Below, in pieces: positions 1 to 5,685 of a stretch of 7,632 nucleotides of DNA. The notes beneath the pieces are model-generated. The model saw only the letters and a list, made by a program, of their open reading frames with translations. It searched no databases and was not told the origin of the DNA. The position numbers and the translations under genes are program-made. The stretch covers positions 1,349-8,980 of the forward strand of contig DYRC01000161.1 of the NCBI GenBank assembly GCA_020718925.1, read 5' to 3'. The DNA comes from Desulfonema limicola (GTDB taxonomy: Bacteria > Desulfobacterota > Desulfobacteria > Desulfobacterales > DYRC01). Every line of letters starts with the position of its first letter. Position 1 is the first letter of the stretch.

Positions 1-108
1 TCTTGAATAGTTGGATGAAAAATCTGCAATGTCAGCCTGATATTCTTCTCTGGCGCGTTCAATACATCTTTGGATGCTCTGTATTTTATTGATAATTATA
101 TCATTCAT
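1..108 (-). CDS. hepT: HepT-family HEPN RNase toxin, N-terminal part (cut by window edge)
   Basis: Only the first 36 residues lie in the window (ATG at 108-106); the frame is open to base 1. The start, MNDIIINKIQSIQRCIERAR, matches the characteristic N-terminus of HepT (DUF86/HEPN) toxins, a helix with the N-K-I-x-S-I-x-R-C pattern. Family knowledge: HepT is an all-alpha ribonuclease whose R-x4-6-H catalytic motif lies further in, here outside the window, so activity cannot be judged. Its ATG lies inside the stop of the upstream nucleotidyltransferase (ATGA overlap), with no convincing ribosome site of its own, so it is probably translated by coupling. The gene order antitoxin then toxin is that of MntA-HepT modules. 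Confidence 0.85.
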   Translation of the reverse strand, partial: MNDIIINKIQSIQRCIERAREEYQADIADFSSNYSR

Positions 109-515
109 ACCGCATAAGCCCGGTTGGTCTGAAAAAAATCTCTTAAAATATCCGCACGTTCTTCATTGAGCTTCTGATAAAAAGACAGCGTTAATGCCTC
201 AAATTCATCTGTTGCGGTTTCATCAGCGCAGTAAATTCTTTTGCCGGTATGGATAATTTCATTTTGAAACACCGTAGAAACCAGACGCAGATTGATCAGG
301 TCAACATCAGCCTTTGCAATATCCGACAGCCGGAATTTCAAATCGCTGAAGCTTAAATCTTTTGACTGTTTGGCTTCGTTATGCGGCAGAAGAACGGCTA
401 TATCCAAATCGCTGTCAGCCCTATGTTCTCCGGCAGCATAACTGCCGAACAGATAAATCGCCTGAGTGTTCGGAAAACTGTCAGTAATCATCTGTATGAT
501 ATTCTTTTCAATCAA
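105..515 (-). CDS. mntA: MntA-type minimal nucleotidyltransferase antitoxin
   Basis: Small nucleotidyltransferase of the Pol-beta superfamily. From a TTG at 515 it has 136 residues, with the signature G24-S25...D36-x-D38 (LFGSYAAGEHRADSDLDIAV) and a third acidic candidate D72 in the strand ADVDLI. In characterised MntA-HepT pairs the enzyme adds AMP groups to HepT and so silences the RNase; that role is inferred here from motif plus neighbour. The TTG at 515 overlaps the stop of the DUF169 gene (TTGA) and has a purine-rich GGGAAGGCGGG upstream. It retains the usual N-terminal helix. An in-frame TTG at 533 would give 142 residues, and the first ATG (491) would lose the helix. The 3' end overlaps hepT by four bases. 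Confidence 0.88.
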   Translation of the reverse strand: MIEKNIIQMITDSFPNTQAIYLFGSYAAGEHRADSDLDIAVLLPHNEAKQSKDLSFSDLKFRLSDIAKADVDLINLRLVSTVFQNEIIHTGKRIYCADETATDEFEALTLSFYQKLNEERADILRDFFQTNRAYAV

Positions 516-1351
516 GATTTCCCGCCTTCCCAAGTCTTTTTACTCCGCTCAATTTTCTTTTGAACAAGCGTCCAGTTTTTTTCTTTCAGAAAAGAAGACT
601 CATAGCGCTCGATCATCTGCTCAAACATGGAGTATGGCACAGTGAAAGAAAGCTCATCCGTTGCAAAAAATTTGCGGGCGGATATATCCCATCCGCCGAT
701 AACCGCTTTGTTTTTTCCGCTTTCAAGATATTTCATGGGCCATGTAACAAGGCTTGTACATGCCGCTCCCCAGGGCGATACCACCACTTCCGGGTCATTG
801 GTAACAAAAAATGCCAGTTGGTGAAGCCCGCACAAACTTTCAGGTCTGGTGAAAAAGGCAACCAGTTCCGGTGTTTCATCAGGAGGAAAAAGGCTTAATG
901 GTCTGACCACGCAGAAACGATGAGATGCAGATTTCGGATCGATGGATTCAAATGTCTGCCGCAGAATATCAGGGGATTCACAGTACAATTCCCCGTGCAT
1001 CTGTCCCGGAACGCCGGAAGACACATAATGAATAATGGTTTCGGTCTGAGGTTTCATAAATCCCAGCCAGAACGCGCCGCCCGGACATCCGAATCGCTGT
1101 GCATCAAAATATGCCGAAGTTTTTTTGCGCCGCGCCCGCCAGATATGTCCCATCACACAGGAAAATCCTCCGAAAATCGCGCCCCAGTTAATTTCATTCC
1201 GCGCTTCTTTTTCGCGCGTGGGCAAATCCAGTGGTTCAGGAGAAAAGCCTTTGTCCGGCTCCTGATCGGTGTAAAAAATTCCCATCGGCTCTTCGTCTGC
1301 GCCGAGAGTCTCAAGAAAAAGCGGAAGCTTTTGCAGAATTTCAGGTTTCAT
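512..1351 (-). CDS. DUF169 family protein (COG2043-like)
   Basis: A 279-residue soluble protein, about the usual length for the DUF169 family, with no signal peptide or membrane segment. Family-like stretches are the N-terminal LGADEEPMGIFY (17-28), a central region containing CPGGAFWLGF (about 89-98), and SPWGAACTSLV (about 192-202). Cysteines in the segments FSCVMGH, FGCPGG and AACTSL are candidates for a metal or Fe-S site, but that is inference: the family function is not established. The start ATG has AAAGGAA about 7 nt upstream. The nearest upstream gene, the PIN toxin, ends 62 bases earlier with no terminator-like hairpin between, so read-through is possible. Its 3' end carries the start of mntA. 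Its context among TA genes is odd for a family usually found with metabolic genes. Confidence 0.82.
   Translation of the reverse strand: MKPEILQKLPLFLETLGADEEPMGIFYTDQEPDKGFSPEPLDLPTREKEARNEINWGAIFGGFSCVMGHIWRARRKKTSAYFDAQRFGCPGGAFWLGFMKPQTETIIHYVSSGVPGQMHGELYCESPDILRQTFESIDPKSASHRFCVVRPLSLFPPDETPELVAFFTRPESLCGLHQLAFFVTNDPEVVVSPWGAACTSLVTWPMKYLESGKNKAVIGGWDISARKFFATDELSFTVPYSMFEQMIERYESSFLKEKNWTLVQKKIERSKKTWEGGKS
520..531 (-). promoter_or_regulatory. Ribosome binding site deciding the mntA start
   Basis: On the minus strand GGGAAGGCGGG lies within the last codons of the DUF169 gene, with its GGAAGG core (530-525) 9 nt before the TTG at 515. The ATG at 491 has no such site. This favours the TTG start and termination-reinitiation coupling between the two genes. 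Confidence 0.45.
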
Positions 1352-1413
1352 GGCGTATTCCTTTCTGTATCGGACTCAGTTTTTTTATTTTGTAAATTCA
1401 AGCTCTTTTGCGG

Positions 1414-1797
1414 CTATCTTTTATATGGCAGCCTGACATCAATTCCGGGTATCACTTCGTAATGCTTTTTATTGAATGTACAAAGCGGGACACCTATATC
1501 TACAGCAAGCTGACCGATCAGCGAATCAATAATTCCGATGCCGTTGCTGAGGTAAAACATGGCAAAGGTATTAACCGCTTCCTGACAAGTCTCTTTTTCA
1601 GGATAGACAGTATCGAATTGTTCAATACTCTTTTTAAGTCGTTCCTGTTCCTGTTTATCCTTACATCCCTGAATCAACTCCATTACTACAAAACAGGGCA
1701 GAGCAATCTGTATATCTGAAACAGATTTAAGCCATGACAAAGCAGGCGGATATCGGCGCAGAACATCTATCATCACATCCGTATCTAAAAGCAGCAA
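1414..1797 (-). CDS. PIN-domain RNase toxin (VapC-like)
   Basis: A 127-residue protein covering a whole PIN domain. It opens with LLLDTDVMIDVLR, giving the first acidic residue D5 (and D7), followed by E40 in VVMELIQG and D91 in GIGIIDSLIGQLA. D100 and N109 (TFNKKHY) follow in the positions usual for the fourth site. These are the residues that hold Mg/Mn in VapC-type RNases, so the toxin looks intact. It begins at TTG (1797), one base after the stop of the preceding antitoxin, with GAGAGGT 8 nt upstream, which supports translational coupling. The weak TTG start may keep toxin below antitoxin. The RNA target cannot be read from sequence. The cognate antitoxin is the Phd/YefM-type gene upstream, a pairing known for some PIN toxins. 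Confidence 0.9.
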   Translation of the reverse strand: MLLLDTDVMIDVLRRYPPALSWLKSVSDIQIALPCFVVMELIQGCKDKQEQERLKKSIEQFDTVYPEKETCQEAVNTFAMFYLSNGIGIIDSLIGQLAVDIGVPLCTFNKKHYEVIPGIDVRLPYKR

Positions 1798-1798
1798 A

Positions 1799-2077
1799 TC
1801 AGATTACCTCTCTGGTCTGAGATTTTTCTCTAAGGGCGCGCGCAAATTCAATACTGTCATTTATATCTTCCCTCTCGCGCCACATACCGACAATTTCGGA
1901 ATTCAGCAAGTCTGCTGCGGTTGATTTTTTCTTCTGCGTTTCCTTCGGGCGAAAGGGAATAATTTTAGCTATCGGCTCATTCCCGCTTTTGATGAGGATT
2001 TCATGCTTCAAAGCCGATACACCGACAATCCTTCTAAAATTATTATCCATATCCCCAATCTGTATTTCTTGCAACAT
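1799..2077 (-). CDS. Phd/YefM-type antitoxin
   Basis: A 92-residue protein from the ATG at 2077. The N-terminal half has the Phd/YefM pattern: EIQIGDMDNNFRRIV, then HEILIKSGNEPIAKIIPF. This is the helix and beta-hairpin DNA-binding fold ending in the 'repeat of P-I-A-x-I-x-P' motif. The second half is charged and likely unfolded (KETQKKK, then helices with WREREDINDSIEFARALRE), as expected for the toxin-wrapping tail. An in-frame ATG at 2092 would add five residues, but AGAGG lies 7 nt before the 2077 ATG and overlaps the codons after 2092, so 2077 is preferred. The stop is one base before the toxin TTG. By family analogy it should repress its own promoter, but I could not pick out a clear operator in 2078-2150. 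Confidence 0.82.
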   Translation of the reverse strand: MLQEIQIGDMDNNFRRIVGVSALKHEILIKSGNEPIAKIIPFRPKETQKKKSTAADLLNSEIVGMWREREDINDSIEFARALREKSQTREVI

Positions 2078-2084
2078 TTCACTA

Positions 2085-2089
2085 CCTCT
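2085..2089 (-). promoter_or_regulatory. Ribosome binding site deciding the Phd/YefM antitoxin start
   Basis: AGAGG on the minus strand, 7 nt before the ATG at 2077. The upstream in-frame ATG at 2092 has only A-rich sequence before it, so this site chooses the shorter start. Confidence 0.5.
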
Positions 2090-2150
2090 CATTTCATTTT
2101 TTCAAAAATCTGAGTTATGCCTCTAAAATTCCGGCAATTCCATGTTTTAT

Positions 2151-2330
2151 TTACCCGATCTCCGTTTTATACCCAAGCGTTCCTTCCTTTTCAGGAAATT
2201 TCAGATTCATCAACTCTTCATCTGTCAATTCACGCCCTACCCAGACATACACTTCCATTCCACCCACTGATTCGCCAAGCTTTTCCAGCGCACGAACTTC
2301 AATCTGAGTAAGACCGCCTTCGGCTTTGAA
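2151..2330 (-). pseudogene. Unrecognised coding-like tail, out of frame with the PemK fragment
   Basis: An open frame of 59 codons with protein-like composition, for example QIEVRALEKLGESVGGMEVY and ELTDEELMNLKFPEKEG, ending in TAA at 2153-2151. A stop (2333-2331) precedes it in the same frame. No ATG occurs in the first 24 codons; the first is at 2258, without a good ribosome site. It therefore looks like the 3' part of a gene rather than an independent one. It is in the +1 frame relative to the PemK-like fragment, and a one-base change near 2331 would join the two into a protein of about 87 residues. The C-terminal stretch does not resemble the rest of PemK/MazF, so either a deletion fused two genes or this is a divergent toxin with a frameshift. 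I do not recognise its family. Confidence 0.4.
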
Positions 2331-2415
2331 TTACAAGTGCCGGTCGTTTTTTCCGAGTTCCACCGATTTGAGGAAAATCTACTACTATGACATCACCGAA
2401 TTTATAGGTTATCAT
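2299..2415 (-). pseudogene. Truncated PemK/MazF-type toxin
   Basis: From the ATG at 2415 the frame gives only 38 residues: the N-terminal strand YKFGDVIVVDFPQ and the conserved KKRPALVI of PemK/MazF endoribonucleases. It then drifts into a basic tail (QSRRRSYSD) and stops. Family members are usually about 110 residues, and the lost part includes the later strands and remaining active-site residues, so activity is very unlikely. The start overlaps the last 14 bases of the upstream 68-aa antitoxin gene, the normal arrangement for an antitoxin-toxin operon, which supports this having been its partner. The downstream bases carry a coding-like tail in another frame. Confidence 0.7.
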
Positions 2416-2608
2416 AAATGGAATCCTCATCATCATAAGCTTCTGAAAAATGTTTTTTTGCCGCATCATGCCATATTTTTTTTTCATCAATCTCAGTTAT
2501 TACAAATTCACGACCTTCAGGGGAGCGAAGAATCAGTCCGCCTTTCTGAGCTTGCTTTAAAATATTAATCAGAGTTTTAGCCCGTGCTGAAACTGCTACT
2601 GTTTTCAT
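2402..2608 (-). CDS. Small antitoxin, partner of the broken PemK/MazF toxin
   Basis: A 68-residue protein starting at the ATG at 2608, with AGAGGA 8 nt upstream. The same frame is open further up to 2704, but that part runs through the terminator hairpin and the end of the synthetase gene and is not protein-like. The N-terminus MKTVAVSARAKTLINILKQA followed by LILRSPEGREFVITEIDE resembles short Phd/MazE-like antitoxins that precede PemK- or PIN-type toxins. The rest is acidic (EAYDDEDSIYDNL), a typical toxin-neutralising tail. With the toxin truncated it may be an orphan that still binds DNA or neutralises a related toxin elsewhere. It starts 65 bases after the synthetase stop, and no separate promoter is obvious. 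Confidence 0.72.
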   Translation of the reverse strand: MKTVAVSARAKTLINILKQAQKGGLILRSPEGREFVITEIDEKKIWHDAAKKHFSEAYDDEDSIYDNL

Positions 2609-2621
2609 AGCATTATTCCTC

Positions 2622-2657
2622 TTAAAACCCCCGCCGAACCCATTCCGATTCGGCAGG
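2622..2657 (-). terminator. Terminator-like hairpin after the synthetase operon
   Basis: On the minus strand CCTGCCGAA (2657-2649) pairs with TTCGGCGGG (2638-2630): nine pairs including one G-U, loop of ten bases, followed by GGTTTTAA. It lies 16 bases past the stop of the AlkK-type synthetase. The T-run is short, so termination may be partial, leaving some read-through into the antitoxin gene. Confidence 0.6.
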
Positions 2658-2673
2658 AGAATAAACAAAAACC

Positions 2674-4284
2674 TTAATTCACCTTCTTCTCGCGACCTGC
2701 CCATTCTTTGTCGCGCAGCTTGAACTTCTGAATTTTGCCCGTAGCAGTCTTGGGTAATTCACCGAATTCCACTGTCTTGGGCGCTTTGAACTTTGCAAGT
2801 CTTTCTTTGCAGAAATTGATGATGTCTTCGGCTGTGGGCTTTGTTCCGGCTTTGGGAACTACGAATGCTTTGGGAACTTCGCCCCATTTCGGATCCGGCA
2901 CGGAAACAACCGCCACTTCCAACACATCCGGATGGCGATAAATCACGTTTTCGACTTCAACAGTGGAGATATTTTCGCCGCCGCTGATGATGATGTCTTT
3001 TTTGCGATCCATGATCTGAACATAATTATCCGGATGCATGACCGCCAAATCTCCGGAATGAAACCATCCGCCTTCAAACGCAACAGCAGTAGCTTGAGGG
3101 TCTTTGTAATAACCCATCATCACGTTGTTGCCGCGCATCACGATTTCACCGATGGTTTTGCCGTCTCGCGGAACCGGCTTCATGGTGCCGGGATCAACCA
3201 CATCCACATACATCGCAACAATGTATGCCACGCCCTGACGTGATTTGAGTTTCGCCTGTTCTTCCGAAGAAAGTTCAGCCCATTCTTCATGCCATGCACA
3301 GACCGTATGCGGACCGAACACTTCGGTAAGTCCGTAAGTATGTGTAATCGTTGCACCGATGGATTCCATATTCTGAATAATCGTCGGAGCAGGCGGCGCA
3401 CCGGCAGTCATAATCTGAATCGGTTTTTTAAATCTGGCTTTGTTGGCAGTGGCATAGGTTGACATGCCGATCAGAATGGTCGGAGCCGCGCACAGGTGCG
3501 TAACATTTTCTTTTTCAATCACGCGATAAATTTCATCCGGCAGAACTTTACGCAGACAGACATGCGTTCCGCTCATGGCAGTAACGCCCCATGTGAAGCA
3601 CCAGCCGTTGCAATGAAACATCGGCAATGTCCAAAGATATGCAGAACGCGAATTGAAGCCGATTTCCATCATTTCACCCAAAGCATTGAGATACGCGCCC
3701 CGATGATGATACATAACGCCTTTGGGAAGTCCGGTCGTGCCGCTGGTATAATTGATGGTGATGTTCTGATATTCGTCATCCACTACCGGAATAATCGGAT
3801 CAGGAGAACCCGTAGCTAAAAATTCTTCATACTCCATGCCATTGAGCGGCTTGTCATTGCTGACATCACAGATATTGACGAATGTTTCGACCTGTTTGAG
3901 TTCGCTGACTACCGGCTTGACAAGCCCTGCAAATTCATTGTCAACAAACACAGCTTTGGAATCAGAATGATTAAGGATATAGCAGACTTCCTGAGATGCA
4001 AGGCGAATGTTCACGCTCACCAGCACCGCGCCGAGCATAGGAACGGCGTAATGTGCTTCAAGCATGGGCGGCGTATTCGGGCAGACAAATGCTACCTTAT
4101 CGCCTTTGCCGATACCGATTTTCTTCAATGCGCTTGCCAAACGGCAGACTCTGGCATAAAATTCTTTGTAGGAATAGCGTTTATCATTATAGACAACTGC
4201 TGTCTTGTTCGGATAAACCTGAGCTGACCGGCTGATGAAATGAACCGGCGTCAGAACGTCAAAAAAGACATTCTTATGTTCCAT
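2674..4284 (-). CDS. Acyl-CoA synthetase, AlkK/AAE-type (AMP-forming)
   Basis: A full-length 536-residue member of the ANL superfamily. It converts a carboxylic acid, ATP and CoA into acyl-CoA, AMP and PPi in the cytoplasm. Motifs in order: ATP loop YTSGTTGLPKG (179-189), TYGLTE (316-321), GEIVMRGNNVMMGYY (379-393), the SGDLA aspartate D412, the hinge DRKKD (426-430), GGENIS (435-440), and PKTATGK with catalytic K517. The region TVCAWHEEW...QAKLKSRQGV (327-351) is typical of the group holding Pseudomonas AlkK, plant AAE/benzoate-CoA ligases and DmdB. The substrate is therefore probably a medium-chain, branched or aromatic acid, not one I can fix. The ATG has TAGGAGA upstream. It is the last gene of the operon, 55 bases after the membrane protein, with a hairpin in the gap. 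Confidence 0.93.
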   Translation of the reverse strand: MEHKNVFFDVLTPVHFISRSAQVYPNKTAVVYNDKRYSYKEFYARVCRLASALKKIGIGKGDKVAFVCPNTPPMLEAHYAVPMLGAVLVSVNIRLASQEVCYILNHSDSKAVFVDNEFAGLVKPVVSELKQVETFVNICDVSNDKPLNGMEYEEFLATGSPDPIIPVVDDEYQNITINYTSGTTGLPKGVMYHHRGAYLNALGEMMEIGFNSRSAYLWTLPMFHCNGWCFTWGVTAMSGTHVCLRKVLPDEIYRVIEKENVTHLCAAPTILIGMSTYATANKARFKKPIQIMTAGAPPAPTIIQNMESIGATITHTYGLTEVFGPHTVCAWHEEWAELSSEEQAKLKSRQGVAYIVAMYVDVVDPGTMKPVPRDGKTIGEIVMRGNNVMMGYYKDPQATAVAFEGGWFHSGDLAVMHPDNYVQIMDRKKDIIISGGENISTVEVENVIYRHPDVLEVAVVSVPDPKWGEVPKAFVVPKAGTKPTAEDIINFCKERLAKFKAPKTVEFGELPKTATGKIQKFKLRDKEWAGREKKVN

Positions 4285-4306
4285 AGTTCTTATCTCCTAA
4301 ATTAAA

Positions 4307-4332
4307 TGCCTGCCGACTCGCGTCAGCAGGCA
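4307..4332 (-). terminator. Strong intercistronic hairpin (partial terminator or mRNA stabiliser)
   Basis: Minus-strand TGCCTGCTGA (4332-4323) pairs with TCGGCAGGCA (4316-4307): ten pairs with one G-U, loop CGCGAG, followed by TTTAATTT and then at once by the ribosome site of the next gene. It could attenuate transcription into the second synthetase, or protect the 3' end of the upstream message after cleavage. The interrupted T-run argues against complete termination. Confidence 0.55.
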
Positions 4333-4339
4333 AACGTGT

Positions 4340-5632
4340 TTAATGTTCGTCGTGAGTATAGAAGGGCCATTTATGGAAGAACCATTCATTCCACAACAGC
4401 GGAATAATCCACCAGAAATTCCAAATCAGAGATTCGCCATGAATCAGTCTTTCAGCAACCCCGTGTGCCATGTGGTGATTTCCCAGTCCCCAATGTCCCC
4501 AGTTGCCATAATAGAAAAATACATAATTGATGGCGCAAAGTACCATAACGCCAAAGGTTCTGACACAGAATGCTGCCCACGAATCCAAATCCGCCATCGG
4601 CACCATATCGTCAAAATAATGATGCCATGCCAGGAACGGAATCAGAGTAAAGCCCGCGATTTCTGCGGCATGATACCACAAGAAGCGTATCGGAACTCCC
4701 TTATCTCCCGCCGGAAGATGTTTGACGATTTCTTCCATAGACATCCATGAAGGAGCAATTTTGACGCAAATAATAGCGATAATATAACCGGCAATCACGT
4801 TGATGATAAAGGAAACCAAACCTTTCCACGGCTGAGGCAGAGGAATAGCCGACCAGGGTTTCATGCGCCACACATTGGGCGTCATAAACAGAATGACAAT
4901 CATCCATTCCCACCAGCCGAAGACCCAGTGAACATGCTTGATGCCGGAAATGCCATCCCACCAGGGCTGGCTGAGTCCGAAAGCCTGTCCGAATGCCATC
5001 TCATAAAAAAAGCCCCAGAATGGAACGATCAGAACGGTGTAGAAAATCAGCGTCCACATAGAACACCAGCCGATTTCAGCCAGCCCGGCTTGAGGCTGCG
5101 GCAGATCGCTGGGACGGATGGGCCACTTTCCGAACAGAATGCTTACAAACGGATAGCTGTAAAAACCGATGAGAACAAAACACACAACGGCTCTTTCAGG
5201 AAAACGTCCTGCTCCGGCAGTGATTGCTGCTAGTGTAAGCTCTTTGCCTGCCGCAACGATTTTCCCGCCGCCTGCGATAGCCATTGCTTCAAGATTGCTC
5301 TGGCTCAGGAAATTAAAGCCCAAGCCCAAAATCCGATAGAAAACTACATGAATCACGAACCATGTGATGACTAAATTCAGAATTGTTTCAACAATTCCGC
5401 GCATGGGCTGAGGCATGTCCTGAAAGGGCCAATCCCCAAGAAACATGTGCTGCCAAAGCCCGACAAGAATCATCATTGCCAGATACATAACAAACGGATA
5501 GGGAAACGACCCTACCGGACCTCTGGGATCGCTGAAGATAAACCACAATACCCAAGCAATCACGGTGAATGCTGCCAAAGAAATGATACCTGTCAAAGGT
5601 TGTCCCCAACGCGGTTTAAGCGCTCCTGCCAT
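4340..5632 (-). CDS. Multi-pass membrane protein with internal W-P/PQP repeats, function unknown
   Basis: A 430-residue, very Trp/Phe-rich integral membrane protein with roughly 8-10 hydrophobic segments (about 12-34, 46-62, 80-105, 147-167, 186-210, 236-254, 270-292, 318-337, 352-375, 401-419). A recurring element follows a membrane segment: GDWPFQDMPQPMRGI (66-80), GKWPIRPSDLPQPQAGL (168-184) and KPWSAIPLPQPWKGL (258-272). Weaker copies are PRWGQPLTGI (7-16) and HKWPFYTHDEH at the C-terminus. This suggests tandem duplication of a unit about 90-100 residues long. The last third is His-rich (WYHAAEIAG, AWHHYFDD, NWGHWGLGNHHMAHG), possibly for metal or heme. No named family is recognised. The start has a strong TAAGGAGG 7 nt upstream. 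Lying between two acyl-CoA synthetases, a role in acid uptake or linked membrane chemistry is plausible but inferred. Confidence 0.85.
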   Translation of the reverse strand: MAGALKPRWGQPLTGIISLAAFTVIAWVLWFIFSDPRGPVGSFPYPFVMYLAMMILVGLWQHMFLGDWPFQDMPQPMRGIVETILNLVITWFVIHVVFYRILGLGFNFLSQSNLEAMAIAGGGKIVAAGKELTLAAITAGAGRFPERAVVCFVLIGFYSYPFVSILFGKWPIRPSDLPQPQAGLAEIGWCSMWTLIFYTVLIVPFWGFFYEMAFGQAFGLSQPWWDGISGIKHVHWVFGWWEWMIVILFMTPNVWRMKPWSAIPLPQPWKGLVSFIINVIAGYIIAIICVKIAPSWMSMEEIVKHLPAGDKGVPIRFLWYHAAEIAGFTLIPFLAWHHYFDDMVPMADLDSWAAFCVRTFGVMVLCAINYVFFYYGNWGHWGLGNHHMAHGVAERLIHGESLIWNFWWIIPLLWNEWFFHKWPFYTHDEH

Positions 5633-5650
5633 AAAAAATCCTCCTTATCA

Positions 5651-5665
5651 GGGGCGATCTGCCCC
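5651..5665 (-). other. Small intercistronic hairpin
   Basis: GGGGC and GCCCC arms (five GC pairs) around the loop AGATC lie between the first synthetase and the membrane-protein gene, just before the latter's strong ribosome site. There is no T-run after it, so it is not a terminator. It may mark a processing point, or be chance. Confidence 0.3.
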
Positions 5666-5685
5666 AAAATTATGAATTTAAATAA

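Noticed and set aside
1..2608. CRISPR array, insertion sequence or integrase associated with the TA cluster
   Set aside because: I saw no regularly spaced repeats, transposase motifs, terminal inverted repeats or tRNA gene in the window.
2609..2704. N-terminal extension of the 68-aa antitoxin back to 2704
   Set aside because: These codons overlap the end of the synthetase gene and the terminator hairpin and are not protein-like; the ATG at 2608 has a good ribosome site and starts the family-like sequence.
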